The position numbers and the translations under genes are program-made. A stretch of DNA of 64,000 nt from Haemophilus influenzae (GTDB taxonomy: Bacteria > Pseudomonadota > Gammaproteobacteria > Enterobacterales > Pasteurellaceae), in the NCBI RefSeq assembly GCF_001457655.1, contig NZ_LN831035.1, positions 558,001-622,000 on the forward strand. Direction: 5' to 3'. The notes under the pieces were generated by a model. That model did no database searches. It worked only from the letters and a program-made list of their open reading frames with translations, and was not told the origin of the DNA. Below are positions 19,795-29,298 of the stretch, one piece after another. The first letter of the stretch is position 1, and every line of letters begins with the position of its first letter.

Positions 19795-20136
19795 TTATTG
19801 TGGGATGTCGCTATTTTTATTGTCTTTCGCTGGAGCTGCTTGTTGTTGCTGAACTTGCTCTGCAGCTTGTGATAAATCGTCAAAAGTACCTTTTTGAACA
19901 TTGCCTTTATGTGAATTCATATTACCTAAAACAAGAGCAATAACAAAAAATGCGGTTGCTAAAATCGCGCTAGTACGTGTTAAAAAGTTACCTGCACCAG
20001 CAGAGCCAAACATTGTACCTGATGCGCCACCACCAAAAGATGCACCAGCGTTCGCTCCTTTACCTTGTTGAACGAGAATAAACCCGATCAAGGCAATCGC
20101 GACAACAACATAAATAAATAAAAGAACTTGATACAT
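19795..20136 (-). CDS. secG: Preprotein translocase subunit SecG
   Basis: SecG is the small accessory subunit of the SecYEG channel and promotes SecA-driven export. The 113-residue protein has two membrane helices (about 3-22 and 54-73) separated by a glycine-rich loop GKGANAGASFGGGASGTMFGS, the family hallmark. The C-terminus is hydrophilic and Gln-rich. It is transcribed with the following tRNA-Leu(GAG). Confidence 0.95.
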   Translation of the reverse strand: MYQVLLFIYVVVAIALIGFILVQQGKGANAGASFGGGASGTMFGSAGAGNFLTRTSAILATAFFVIALVLGNMNSHKGNVQKGTFDDLSQAAEQVQQQQAAPAKDNKNSDIPQ

Positions 20137-20244
20137 TTTTTCTCTCTAATTTGCAATTTTGCAAGAAAACTGGTCGTGAATGTTATAGAAAATTCAATTT
20201 TCTCGCAAGTGCTTTGCATAAAAAAAATATTAATTGGTTTAACT

Positions 20245-22200
20245 TTAATCAGTTTCACCGTTTGATTTACTCGATTTTTTTACCGCACTTTTAGGTTTCA
20301 CTCTATCGGATTTAATCATTTTAATGCGGCTTAATTGTCTTAATGCATTAAGATCTACAAAACGGACTAAATCAGGTAACATTTGATTCAAGTTATGCAT
20401 AAATTGTTGATAGGTTGCTTGTTTTTGACTAATGTCTGTGAGTTGCGATTCCCAATGAGCCGTCATATCTGGTTGGGTGGCAATATCTGGTAATGCCTGA
20501 ATTAAAATTCTTCCAGTTTCTGTACTGTGAATATTTCGCCCTTTTTTAGTTAAAAAACTGCGTTTAAAAAGTAATTCAATGATGCCAGCACGAGTAGCCT
20601 CTGTACCCAATCCATCGGTTTCTCGCAGGATTTTTTTGAGTTCTTTATCCTGCACAAATCGCGCAATGCCCGTCATTGCTGAAAGCAAGGTTGCATCGGT
20701 GAAAGGCTTTGGCGGCTGAGTTTTTTTACTCATCACTTCTCCTCGTTCACAATGCAAAATTTGACCTTTCTTTACTATTGGTAATAAGGGTTCTTGATTT
20801 TCTGTGTCGTCTTCTTTGCCTAACAATTCTTTCCACCCAGCCGTTTGTAAATTTCGCGCTTGGGCTATAAAAGTACCGCCAGCGATATTTAATGTGATTT
20901 TACTTTTACGATATTCTGCGTCAGGACAAAATTGCATTAAATATTGGCGAGCGATAAGGCTGTAAATATTACGTTCTTCTTGTGTTAGATTTACTGGACG
21001 ATTTTTGGCAGTAGGAATGATTGCGTGGTGAGCCTCTACTTTTTTATCATTCCAACAGCGATTTCTCTGTTCAGTTGAAATGACATTTGGTAAGCGTTGA
21101 TAAGCTTCACAATGGGTTGAAATTGCATTTAATACATTGTGGCGTTCGGCAAAATGTTCTTCGGGTAAATAGCGACAATCAGAACGCGGATAAGTAATTA
21201 AACGATGAGTTTCATACAGGCGTTGGCATGCATCTAATACGGCTTGAGCGGACATACCGAATCGCTTTGCTGCATCAATTTGTAACGCAGAAAGTGAATA
21301 AGGCAAGGGCGCCGTTTCTTTTTCACGAACGTCTTTGTATTCGGTGACTTCTGCTGGTTGATTTGTAATACGTTTTACAACGTTTTCTGCTAATCCTTTA
21401 GAGAGCACCCTGCCGTCATCATCTTGGTAATCCTCGCAAGCTTTGCTAGGTTGCCATAAGGCACTGAAAAGTGCGGTTGATTTTTCTGGAGTTTTTTCTT
21501 CTTTGCTCTCTGGATTAACCCAAGCCTGTACTTCAAAGAAGTCTTTGGGCTGGAAATGCTCAATTTCTAAATCTCGACGTACAATTAAACCTAGCACAGG
21601 GGTTTGCACTCGTCCAACAGAAAGCACGCCATCATAGCCAGTTTGTCTACCTCGAATGGTATAAGCTCTGGTCATATTAATGCCATAAAGCCAATCGGCA
21701 CGAGCTCGTGCGAGTGCGGATGTGGCAAGAGGAATAAAATTACGGTTGGGTTGTAATTTTTTAACCGCTTTTTCTACCGCACTTGGATTTAGGTCGCTAA
21801 TCAAGCAGCGTAAAATTTTATCGCGTTTTTCGGCAGATAAATTGGCATAACTGAAGACTTCATCTACAAGTAATTGTCCTTCTCTATCTGGGTCTCCTGC
21901 ATTAACAAGTGTATCCGCTTGATGGATTAGTTTTTCTACCACAGAAAGTTGTTTTTTTACTTCTTTTCGCGGTAAAAGTTGCCATTTTTCAGGAATGATA
22001 GGGAGATGTTCTAAACGCCATTGTTTGAATTTAGGATCATAGGCATCGGGTTCTGCTTGCTCGAGCAAATGCCCTACACACCAAGTTACCACATCATTAT
22101 CGCCACATTTAATAAAACCATCCCCACGTTGATGGGGTTTGGGTAGCACATCTGCAATAGCACGAGCTAGGCTTGGTTTTTCGGCGATAAATAAACGCAT
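20245..22200 (-). CDS. topB: DNA topoisomerase III
   Basis: Type IA topoisomerase that decatenates and relaxes DNA through a transient 5'-phosphotyrosyl bond. The 651-residue protein starts with the Toprim domain ([31 protein letters not shown] with metal-binding Asp and Glu residues). The active-site tyrosine is Y337 in [10 protein letters not shown]. It lacks the zinc-finger tail of topoisomerase I and ends in a basic Lys/Ser-rich stretch. The gene begins 15 bases after the recR stop, so a recR-topB transcript is likely. Normal length for the family. Confidence 0.96.
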   Translation of the reverse strand: MRLFIAEKPSLARAIADVLPKPHQRGDGFIKCGDNDVVTWCVGHLLEQAEPDAYDPKFKQWRLEHLPIIPEKWQLLPRKEVKKQLSVVEKLIHQADTLVNAGDPDREGQLLVDEVFSYANLSAEKRDKILRCLISDLNPSAVEKAVKKLQPNRNFIPLATSALARARADWLYGINMTRAYTIRGRQTGYDGVLSVGRVQTPVLGLIVRRDLEIEHFQPKDFFEVQAWVNPESKEEKTPEKSTALFSALWQPSKACEDYQDDDGRVLSKGLAENVVKRITNQPAEVTEYKDVREKETAPLPYSLSALQIDAAKRFGMSAQAVLDACQRLYETHRLITYPRSDCRYLPEEHFAERHNVLNAISTHCEAYQRLPNVISTEQRNRCWNDKKVEAHHAIIPTAKNRPVNLTQEERNIYSLIARQYLMQFCPDAEYRKSKITLNIAGGTFIAQARNLQTAGWKELLGKEDDTENQEPLLPIVKKGQILHCERGEVMSKKTQPPKPFTDATLLSAMTGIARFVQDKELKKILRETDGLGTEATRAGIIELLFKRSFLTKKGRNIHSTETGRILIQALPDIATQPDMTAHWESQLTDISQKQATYQQFMHNLNQMLPDLVRFVDLNALRQLSRIKMIKSDRVKPKSAVKKSSKSNGETD

Positions 22201-22215
22201 AATGGTATGAGAAGA

Positions 22216-22818
22216 TTAGTCGATTTGACGACGACCTAGAAAAGAGTGAGTAAGCGTTGTGCCGTCCACAGTTTCTAGTTCACCACCGACAGGGATACCG
22301 TGAGCGATACGACTCACTTTGATATTATGTTGGCGGCACATTTCAGCAATGTAGTTTGCCGTCGCATCGCCCTCCACTGTTGGATTTGTTGCAAGAATCA
22401 CTTCGTGGAAAGATTCTTCTACTAAGCGTTTTTGCAGTAAATCTAAGCCAATTTCACGAGGCCCAATACCATCAAGTGGAGACAAATGTCCCATTAAAAC
22501 AAAATAACGTCCTGAAAATTGCCCCGTTTGCTCAATCGCTTGAATATCTGCGGGCATTTCAACGACACAAAGCAAACCTGAATTTTGACGGCGTGGATTA
22601 TTGCAAATGTTGCAAGTGTCTTCTTCCGTAAAGTCTCGACATTGTGAACAATGACCAATTTTAGACATAGCTTCTGTGAGTGCTCGAGCTAAATTCATTC
22701 CACCGCTACGATTACGCTGTAAAAGATGATAAGCCATACGTTGCGCAGATTTAGGCCCTACGCCTGGAAGACAACGTAAGTTTTCAATAAGGTGTTCTAA
22801 AAGTGGACTGCTTTGCAT
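22216..22818 (-). CDS. recR: Recombination mediator RecR
   Basis: RecR works with RecF/RecO to load RecA on gapped DNA. The 200-residue protein shows the helix-hairpin-helix ([16 protein letters not shown]), a four-cysteine zinc motif ([18 protein letters not shown]) and a Toprim domain ([15 protein letters not shown]). A terminal [16 protein letters not shown] block follows. Length and order are standard. Upstream lies ybaB, the usual ybaB-recR neighbourhood, separated here by a short hairpin-rich repeat element. Confidence 0.96.
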
Positions 22819-22849
22819 AATTTGAGATGAAATATAAGGCTACTTTCCG

Positions 22850-22936
22850 CTCCCTCTATTTACGGGGGAATACCGAAGACTTAGGGGGAACCCCCTTCCG
22901 TCGCTTTGCGACACCTTCCCTCGCAAGCAGGGGAAG
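22850..22936. repeat. GC-rich hairpin-dense element between ybaB and recR
   Basis: Within ~90 bases there are three consecutive hairpins: AGGGGGAACCCCCTT (near 22883), GTCGCTTTGCGAC (22900-22912) and CTTCCCT..AGGGGAAG (to 22936), plus a TACGGGGGAATACC stretch. Composition is far more GC-rich than the flanks. It looks like a small dispersed repeat inserted into the ybaB-recR operon. I cannot name it from the sequence alone. Confidence 0.55.
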
Positions 22937-22948
22937 ACAAGTGTTCGA

Positions 22949-23278
22949 TTAAAACGGAAACTTCATTCCTGGTGGTAATGGCATTCCAGCGGTAACTGAT
23001 GCCATTTTTTCTTTTTGTAATTCTTCTGCACGACGCACCGCATCGTTAAAAGCAGCTGCGATTAAATCTTCTAACATTTCTTTATCGTCTTCCATTAAAG
23101 AAGGATCAATGTCAATACGGCGGCAGTTATGTGCACCATTAATCGTGATTTTCACTAAACCTGCACCAGATTCACCCGTTACTTCTAGTTGTGCGATTTC
23201 TTCCTGCATTTTTTGCATTTTTTCTTGCATTTGTTGGGCTTGTTTCATCAAGCCGCCTAAACCGCCTTTTCCAAACAT
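22949..23278 (-). CDS. ybaB: Nucleoid-associated protein YbaB/EbfC
   Basis: A 109-residue DNA-binding protein of the YbaB/EbfC family, which forms a tweezer-like dimer, binds DNA and has been linked to nucleoid structure and RecFOR repair. Features are the N-terminal [29 protein letters not shown] coiled helix, the [20 protein letters not shown] core and the PPGMKFPF C-terminus. I chose the ATG at 23278 (AAGGATAACATT upstream); the in-frame ATG at 23314 would add 12 atypical residues. Confidence 0.93.
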   Translation of the reverse strand: MFGKGGLGGLMKQAQQMQEKMQKMQEEIAQLEVTGESGAGLVKITINGAHNCRRIDIDPSLMEDDKEMLEDLIAAAFNDAVRRAEELQKEKMASVTAGMPLPPGMKFPF

Positions 23279-23380
23279 AATGTTATCCTTTATTAAGTCA
23301 AAAATTGCGTGCATTCTAGCGAAAAAATGGGCTTTTGGGAACAGTAGGGTTAATGATTTTGGGGATTTAAAATCTCAGAA

Positions 23381-23418
23381 AATTTCACCGCACTTTTGAA
23401 GTCAAGTGCGGTGAAATT
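23381..23418. terminator. Inverted-USS hairpin between ybaB and rlmJ
   Basis: AATTTCACCGCACTT and AAGTGCGGTGAAATT form a perfect 15-bp stem with an 8-base loop, made of two uptake sequences. It sits just past the rlmJ stop (minus strand). Confidence 0.75.
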
Positions 23419-23446
23419 TAGTGGTGTTTAGAATGGGAAGAGACGG

Positions 23447-24292
23447 TTATTCAGGGGTAATCCATTCGACAGTCCAGCTTCCAGTACCTTCTGGAACTAA
23501 TGTTTTTGTGAGATAAGGCAAAATTTCTTTCATTTGGGTTTCTAATGTCCAAGGTGGATTAATTACCACCATACCGCTCGCAGTCATTCCTCGTTGATCG
23601 CTATCTGGGCGAACAGCGAGCTCAATTCTTAGAATTTTTCTAATTCCCGTTGCTTCTAAACCCTTAAAAATACGTTTAGTTTGTTGGCGTAATACAACAG
23701 GATACCAAATCGCATAAGTGCCAGTGGCAAAACGTTTATAGCCCTCTTCAATGGCTTTAACAACGAGATCATAATCATCTTTTAATTCATAAGGCGGATC
23801 GATGAGTACTAAGCCCCGGCGTTCTTTTGGCGGAAGCGTTGCTTTGACTTGTTGAAAACCATTGTCACATTTTACGGTGACATTTTTGTCGTCGCTAAAA
23901 TTATTGCGAAGAATTGGATAATCGCTAGGATGAAGCTCGGTCAATAGTGCGCGATCTTGTGGGCGCAACAATTCTGCAGCAATTAACGGTGAGCCAGCAT
24001 AATAACGTAGTTCTTTGCCACCATAATTGAGTTTTTTGATCATTTTTACATAACGGGCAACATCTTCGGGTAAGTCTGTTTGATCCCACAAGCGTCCAAT
24101 ACCTTCTTTATATTCCCCCGTTTTTTTTGATTCGTTTGAAGATAAACGATAACGACCTACACCAGAGTGCGTATCCAAATAAAAAAAGCCTTTTTCTTTA
24201 AGTTTAAGGTTTTCCAAAATAAGCATTAAGACGATATGTTTTAAGACATCAGCATGATTGCCTGCGTGAAATGAGTGACGATAACTCAGCAT
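23447..24292 (-). CDS. rlmJ: 23S rRNA A2030 N6-methyltransferase
   Basis: RlmJ methylates adenine 2030 of 23S rRNA before subunit assembly. The 281-residue protein begins MLSYRHSFHAGNHADVLKH, the RlmJ signature, and has LDTHSGVGRY near 40 (SAM binding) and the catalytic VLIDPPYELKDDYD near 165 (DPPY). The family member in E. coli (YhiR) was once tied to use of DNA as a nutrient, and in Haemophilus it was noted near competence work; the rRNA methylase role is the established one. It faces away from ponA across 72 bases. Confidence 0.93.
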   Translation of the reverse strand: MLSYRHSFHAGNHADVLKHIVLMLILENLKLKEKGFFYLDTHSGVGRYRLSSNESKKTGEYKEGIGRLWDQTDLPEDVARYVKMIKKLNYGGKELRYYAGSPLIAAELLRPQDRALLTELHPSDYPILRNNFSDDKNVTVKCDNGFQQVKATLPPKERRGLVLIDPPYELKDDYDLVVKAIEEGYKRFATGTYAIWYPVVLRQQTKRIFKGLEATGIRKILRIELAVRPDSDQRGMTASGMVVINPPWTLETQMKEILPYLTKTLVPEGTGSWTVEWITPE

Positions 24293-24318
24293 AATATATC
24301 CTTTGTTTTATAACGAAG

Positions 24319-24340
24319 GCGAGCCAATTGACTCGCCCGA
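24319..24340 (-). terminator. Possible terminator after ponA
   Basis: GGCGAG and CTCGCC pair around an 8-base loop just beyond the ponA stop. The U tail on the minus strand is weak, so this may be only a partial terminator. Confidence 0.4.
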
Positions 24341-24364
24341 TTTCACACTAAAGTGCGGTCATTT

Positions 24365-26959
24365 TTAGAAGAGTTCTTGTGGTTGCGTCGCTGGCGTATT
24401 GCCTTCATTATTTAAGCGTTGCTGTAACTCTGTAGGAACGTAATAACCACGCTCTTGCATTTCCGAAAGATAGGTACGTGTCGGTTCTGTTCCCACAATA
24501 AAATATTCTTTGCGCCCACCGTTTGGAGAAAGCAAACCTGTCAAAGTATCAATGTTTTTTTCCACAATTTTTGGCGGCAGTGGCAATTTACGTTCAGGTT
24601 TATCACTCAAAGCCATTTTCATATAAGTGATCCAAGCTGGCATGGCTGTTTTCGCACCCGCTTCTCCACGCCCAAGTACTCGTTTGTTATCATCAAACCC
24701 AACATAAGTTGTAGTGACTAAGTTTGCACCAAATCCCGCATACCAAGCCACTTTTGAACTGTTGGTAGTACCTGTTTTACCGCCTATATCGCTACGTTTA
24801 ATACTTTGTGCAATGCGCCAGCTGGTGCCTTTCCAGTCTAAACCTTGTTCGCCATAAATTGCCGTATTTAAGGCACTACGAATGAGAAAAGCAAGTTCGC
24901 CACTAATGACACGTGGCGCATATTCTATTTTCGACGAGGCATTTTTTGCAGCAGCCATTAAATCAATCGCATCTTCTTTAAGTGCGGTGAAATTTGATTG
25001 TAATTCTGGCAGTTCAGGCACAGTTTCAGGTTGTTGATCTAATTCTTCGCCATTGGTGCTGTCATCTGTTGGTTTTAAGGCACTCTCGCCTAAAGGAATA
25101 TTGGCAAAGCCGTTGATTTTGTCTTTGGTTTCGCCATAAATTACAGGTATATCATTACATTCAATGCAAGCAATTTTAGGGTTTGCAATAAATAAGTCTT
25201 TACCCGTGTTATCTTGAATTTTTTCAATGATATAAGGTTCAATGAGGAAACCGCCATTATCAAACACCGCATAAGCTCGCGCCATTTCTAATGGTGTGAA
25301 AGAGGCTGCGCCAAGTGCTAAGGCTTCGCTAGCAAAATATTGATCACGTTTAAAACCAAAACGTTGTAAAAATTCTGCTGTGAAATCAATACCTGCTGTT
25401 TGGATCGCACGAATAGCAATCATATTTTTGGATTGACCTAATCCTACGCGTAAACGCATCGGGCCATCATAACGATCAGGCGAGTTTTTCGGTTGCCACA
25501 TTTTTTGTCCCGGTTTTTGAATAGAAATCGGGCTGTCTTGTAATACACTAGAAAGCGTTAAGCCTTTTTCTAATGCTGCCGCGTAAATAAATGGTTTAAT
25601 AGAAGAACCCACTTGAACTAAAGACTGTGTGGCTCGATTGAATTTACTTTGTTCATAACTAAATCCGCCCACCACTGCTTCAATCGCGCCATTATCTGAA
25701 TTAAGAGAAACTAATGCTGAATTTGCTGCGGGAATTTGTCCTAATTGCCATTCCCCATTAGCACGCTGACGAATCCAAATTTGCTCGCCGACTTTCACAG
25801 GATTGCTTCTGCCTGTCCAACGCATTGCATTGGTTGATAAGGTCATTTTTTCCCCAGAAGCGAGCAATATATCAGCACCGCCTTTTGCAATTTCAATCAC
25901 TGCCGCAGGAATAAATGGCTCTGAATCAGGTAGCTTGCGTAGAAAACCGACAATGCGATCATTGTCCCAAGCGGCTTCATTTTTTTGCCATAATGGCGCG
26001 CCACTGCGATAACCGTGACGCATATCATAATCAATCAAGTTATTACGCACAGCTTTTTGGGCTTCAGCTTGGTCTTTTGAAAGTACAGTGGTAAATACTT
26101 TATAACCACTGGTGTAAGCATTTTCTTCGCCAAAACGACGCACCATTTCTTGACGCACCATTTCAGTGACATAATCAGCACGAAATTCAAATTTTGCGCC
26201 GTGATAACTCGCCACAATCGGCTCTTTCAATGCAGCATCATATTCTTCTTTGCTGATGTATTTTTCATCTAACATACGGCTTAGCACCACATTGCGACGT
26301 TCTTCTGAACGTTTTAGCGAATAAAGCGGATTCATTGTTGAAGGTGCTTTAGGTAAACCAGCAATAATCGCCATTTCAGATAAGGTCAATTCATTCAATG
26401 CTTTACCGAAATAGGTTTGTGCCGCTGCTGCAACACCATAAGAACGATAGCCTAAAAAGATTTTGTTTAAATAAAGCTCTAAGATTTCTTGTTTGTTGAG
26501 GGTATTTTCAATTTCTACCGCAAGCACCGCTTCACGGGCTTTACGAATAATGGTTTTTTCTGGGGTTAAGAAAAAGTTACGCGCTAATTGTTGAGTAATC
26601 GTACTTGCACCTTGTGATGCACCGCCATTACTCACTGCGACAAACAATGCACGAGCAATGCCGATAGGGTCTAATCCGTGATGATCGTAAAAACGATTGT
26701 CTTCCGTTGCTAAAAATGCGTCAATTAAGCGTTGTGGCACATCGGCTAATTTCACTGGAATACGGCGTTGCTCGCCCACTTCGCCAATTAATTTACCGTC
26801 AGCCGTATAAATCTGCATTGGTTGTTGTAATTCAACGGTTCTTAATGTTTCTACTGAGGGCAATTCCGATTTTAGGTGGAAATACAACATTCCGCCAGCC
26901 ACTAAACCTAAAATACATAAAGTTAATAGGGTGTTTAATATTAATTTTGCGATCCGCAT
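24365..26959 (-). CDS. ponA: Penicillin-binding protein 1A
   Basis: Bifunctional peptidoglycan synthase at the inner membrane. The 864-residue protein has an N-terminal membrane anchor (about 8-28). The glycosyltransferase domain has EDNRFYDHHG with the catalytic glutamate, GASTITQQLARN and LELYLNKIFLGY. An OB-like insert follows, then a transpeptidase domain with nucleophile Ser452 in GSSIKPF, SxN-type SKNM and KTGTT. It is divergent from comA, as mrcA is from the hof/pil genes in E. coli; the competence CRP-S site overlaps its start codon. The ATG at 26959 gives a family-like N-terminus. Confidence 0.96.
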   Translation of the reverse strand: MRIAKLILNTLLTLCILGLVAGGMLYFHLKSELPSVETLRTVELQQPMQIYTADGKLIGEVGEQRRIPVKLADVPQRLIDAFLATEDNRFYDHHGLDPIGIARALFVAVSNGGASQGASTITQQLARNFFLTPEKTIIRKAREAVLAVEIENTLNKQEILELYLNKIFLGYRSYGVAAAAQTYFGKALNELTLSEMAIIAGLPKAPSTMNPLYSLKRSEERRNVVLSRMLDEKYISKEEYDAALKEPIVASYHGAKFEFRADYVTEMVRQEMVRRFGEENAYTSGYKVFTTVLSKDQAEAQKAVRNNLIDYDMRHGYRSGAPLWQKNEAAWDNDRIVGFLRKLPDSEPFIPAAVIEIAKGGADILLASGEKMTLSTNAMRWTGRSNPVKVGEQIWIRQRANGEWQLGQIPAANSALVSLNSDNGAIEAVVGGFSYEQSKFNRATQSLVQVGSSIKPFIYAAALEKGLTLSSVLQDSPISIQKPGQKMWQPKNSPDRYDGPMRLRVGLGQSKNMIAIRAIQTAGIDFTAEFLQRFGFKRDQYFASEALALGAASFTPLEMARAYAVFDNGGFLIEPYIIEKIQDNTGKDLFIANPKIACIECNDIPVIYGETKDKINGFANIPLGESALKPTDDSTNGEELDQQPETVPELPELQSNFTALKEDAIDLMAAAKNASSKIEYAPRVISGELAFLIRSALNTAIYGEQGLDWKGTSWRIAQSIKRSDIGGKTGTTNSSKVAWYAGFGANLVTTTYVGFDDNKRVLGRGEAGAKTAMPAWITYMKMALSDKPERKLPLPPKIVEKNIDTLTGLLSPNGGRKEYFIVGTEPTRTYLSEMQERGYYVPTELQQRLNNEGNTPATQPQELF

Positions 26960-26991
26960 CGTAAAATTCTCGCTTGGTTAATGAATATTCT
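26945..26991 (+). promoter_or_regulatory. CRP-S (Sxy-dependent) competence promoter of comA-F
   Basis: A 22-base site at 26945-26966 has the core TGCGA-TCCGCA-TCGTA, matching the H. influenzae competence regulatory element (TGCGA-N6-TCGCA) whose second-position C-G bases make CRP need Sxy. A -10 hexamer TATTCT lies at 26986-26991; a start near 26997 would put the site centre at about -41.5, ideal for class II CRP activation. The site overlaps the first codons of ponA on the other strand. Confidence 0.85.
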
Positions 26992-27057
26992 TGTCAAGAG
27001 ACCTATGATTTAGTTGTTAAGTATAAAAGATTCAGCCTTTAAAGAATAGGAAAGAAT

Positions 27058-27855
27058 ATGCAATTCTCCCTGAAAAATTACCGCACTTTACAAATCGGCA
27101 TTCATCGTAAGCAGGGTTATTTTGATTTTGTGTGGTTTGATGATCTTGAACAGCCACAAAGTTATCAAATTTTTGTTAATGATCGTGATTTTAAAAATCG
27201 TTTTTTACAACAGCTAAAAACACAATATCAAGGGAAAACCTTTCCTTTACAGTTTGTGGCAAGCATTCCCGCTCACTTAACTTGGTCGAAAGTATTAATG
27301 TTGCCACAAGTGTTAAATGCGCAAGAATGTCATCAACAATGTAAATTTGTGATTGAAAAAGAGCTGCCTATTTCTTTAAATGAATTATGGTTTGATTATC
27401 GTTCTACCTCGTTAAAGCAAGGTTTTCGATTAGACGTTACTGCAATTCGTAAAAGTACTGCTCAAACTTATTTGCAAGATTTTCAGCCATTTAAAATTAA
27501 TGTATTGGATGTTGCGTCAAATGCTATTTTGCGTGCATTTCAGTATTTGTTGAATGAACAAGTGCGGTCAGAAAATACCTTATTTTTATTTCAAGAAGAT
27601 GACTATTGTTTGGCGATCTGTGAAAGATCGCAGCAATCGCAAATTTTACAATCTCACGAAAATTTGACCGCACTTTATGAACAATTTACCGAACGTTTTG
27701 AAGGACAACTTGAACAAGTTTTTGTTTATCAAATTCCCTCAAGTCATACACCATTACCCGAAAACTGGCAGCGAGTAGAAACAGAACTCCCTTTTATTGC
27801 GCTTGGCAACGCGCTATGGCAAAAAGATTTACATCAACAAAAAGTGGGTGGTTAA
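27058..27855 (+). CDS. comA: Competence protein ComA (PilM-like)
   Basis: Homologous to PilM, the cytoplasmic actin-fold protein that anchors the inner-membrane alignment complex of type IV pili, needed here for DNA uptake. The 265-residue sequence has the expected soluble profile with blocks such as [20 protein letters not shown] and [19 protein letters not shown] typical of the PilM/HofM group. It is the first gene of comABCDEF, downstream of the CRP-S promoter. comB starts on the base after its stop. Confidence 0.92.
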   Translation: MQFSLKNYRTLQIGIHRKQGYFDFVWFDDLEQPQSYQIFVNDRDFKNRFLQQLKTQYQGKTFPLQFVASIPAHLTWSKVLMLPQVLNAQECHQQCKFVIEKELPISLNELWFDYRSTSLKQGFRLDVTAIRKSTAQTYLQDFQPFKINVLDVASNAILRAFQYLLNEQVRSENTLFLFQEDDYCLAICERSQQSQILQSHENLTALYEQFTERFEGQLEQVFVYQIPSSHTPLPENWQRVETELPFIALGNALWQKDLHQQKVGG

Positions 27856-28361
27856 ATGTCGATGAATTTATTGCCTTGGCGTACTTATCAACATCAAAAG
27901 CGTTTACGTCGTTTAGCTTTTTATATCGCTTTATTTATCTTGCTTGCTATTAATTTAATGTTGGCTTTTAGCAATTTGATTGAACAACAGAAACAAAATT
28001 TGCAAGCGCAGCAAACATCTTTTGAACAACTTAATCAGCAACTTCACAAAACTACCATGCAAATTGATCAGTTACGCAGTGCGGTGAAAGTTGGTGAAGT
28101 TTTGACATCTATTCCCAACGAGCAAGTAAAAAAGAGTTTACAACAGCTAAGTGAATTACCTTTCAACAAGGAGAACTGAATAAATTTAAACAAGATGCCA
28201 ATAACTTAAGTTTGGAAGGTAACGCGCAAGATCAAACAGAATTTGAACTGATTCATCAATTTTTAAAGAAACATTTTCCCAATGTGAAATTAAGTCAGGT
28301 TCAACCTGAACAAGATACATTGTTTTTTCACTTTGATGTGGAACAAGGGGCGGAAAAATGA
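27856..28361 (+). pseudogene. comB: Competence protein ComB (PilN-like), frameshifted
   Basis: ComB corresponds to PilN, an inner-membrane alignment subunit. Frame 1 gives 107 residues: MSMNLLPWR, a membrane segment (about 20-40) and a coiled coil, ending after LPF at NKEN-stop (28177-28179). Around 28159-28163 the sequence is CCTTTC; restoring one T (CCTTTTC) would continue in frame as QQGELNKFKQD... to a TGA at 28359 that overlaps the comC ATG, giving 168 residues, the length I recall for ComB. So a 1-base deletion in a short T run removes the C-terminal ~63 residues. It could be a real null or weakened allele, or a sequencing error. Confidence 0.85.
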
Positions 28362-28879
28362 AAGCTTTTTTTAACGATCCTTTTACTCCTTTTGGAAAAT
28401 GGCTAAGTCAGCCTTTTTATGTGCACGGTTTAACCTTTTTATTGCTATTAAGTGCGGTGATTTTTCGCCCCGTTTTAGATTATATCGAGGGGAGTTCACG
28501 TTTCCATGAAATTGAAAATGAGTTAGCGGTGAAACGTTCAGAATTGTTGCATCAACAGAAAATTTTAACTTCTTTACAGCAGCAGTCGGAAAGTCGAAAA
28601 CTTTCTCCAGAACTGGCTGCACAAATTATTCCTTTGAATAAACAAATTCAACGTTTAGCTGCGCGTAACGGTTTATCTCAGCATTTACGTTGGGAAATGG
28701 GGCAAAAGCCTATTTTGCATTTACAGCTTACAGGTCATTTTGAGAAAACGAAGACATTTTTAACCGCACTTTTGGCTAATTCGTCACAGCTTTCAGTGAG
28801 TCGCTTGCAGTTTATCAAACCCGAAGACAACCCATTGCAAACCGAGATCATTTTTCAGCTAGATAAGGAAACAAAATGA
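28358..28879 (+). CDS. comC: Competence protein ComC (PilO-like)
   Basis: A 173-residue bitopic membrane protein with a short cytoplasmic N-terminus, a membrane segment about residues 24-41, a predicted coiled coil (ENELAVKRSELLHQQKILTSLQQQ) and a small periplasmic ferredoxin-like C-terminal domain. This is the PilO layout, the partner of PilN/ComB in the alignment complex. Its ATG overlaps the stop of the frame-restored comB (ATGA) and its stop overlaps comD in the same way, so translation is coupled. A comB frameshift could reduce its translation. Confidence 0.88.
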   Translation: MKAFFNDPFTPFGKWLSQPFYVHGLTFLLLLSAVIFRPVLDYIEGSSRFHEIENELAVKRSELLHQQKILTSLQQQSESRKLSPELAAQIIPLNKQIQRLAARNGLSQHLRWEMGQKPILHLQLTGHFEKTKTFLTALLANSSQLSVSRLQFIKPEDNPLQTEIIFQLDKETK

Positions 28880-29289
28880 AACATTGGTTTTTCCTGATTA
28901 TATTATTTTTTATGAATTGCAGTTGGGGACAAGATCCTTTCGATAAAACACAGCGTAACCGTTCTCAGTTTGATAACGCACAAACAGTAATGGAGCAGAC
29001 AGAAATAATTTCCTCAGATGTACCTAATAATCTATGCGGAGCGGATGAAAATCGCCAAGCGGCTGAAATTCCTTTGAACGCTTTAAAATTGGTGGGCGTA
29101 GTGATTTCTAAAGATAAAGCCTTTGCCTTGTTGCAAGATCAAGGTTTGCAAATTTACAGCGTTTTAGAGGGCGTTGATGTGGCTCAAGAGGGCTATATTG
29201 TAGAAAAAATCAACCAAAACAATGTTCAATTTATGCGTAAGCTCGGAGAGCAATGTGATAGTAGTGAATGGAAAAAATTAAGTTTTTAA
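28876..29289 (+). CDS. comD: Competence protein ComD (PilP-like)
   Basis: A 137-residue exported protein with N-terminal MKHWFFLIILFFMNC as signal; the cysteine could be a lipobox residue, fitting PilP lipoproteins that link the PilMNO complex to the secretin. The C-terminal part, IPLNALKLVGVVISKDKAFALLQDQ, matches the PilP beta-sandwich pattern (LVGxxxxxxxxxALLxD). It overlaps comC by four bases (ATGA). Confidence 0.88.
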   Translation: MKHWFFLIILFFMNCSWGQDPFDKTQRNRSQFDNAQTVMEQTEIISSDVPNNLCGADENRQAAEIPLNALKLVGVVISKDKAFALLQDQGLQIYSVLEGVDVAQEGYIVEKINQNNVQFMRKLGEQCDSSEWKKLSF

Positions 29290-29298
29290 AGGAAGATT

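Noticed and set aside
28180..28357. Separate small gene between comB and comC
   Set aside because: The residues continue comB after a one-base correction and end exactly at the comC start; it is the broken 3' part of comB.
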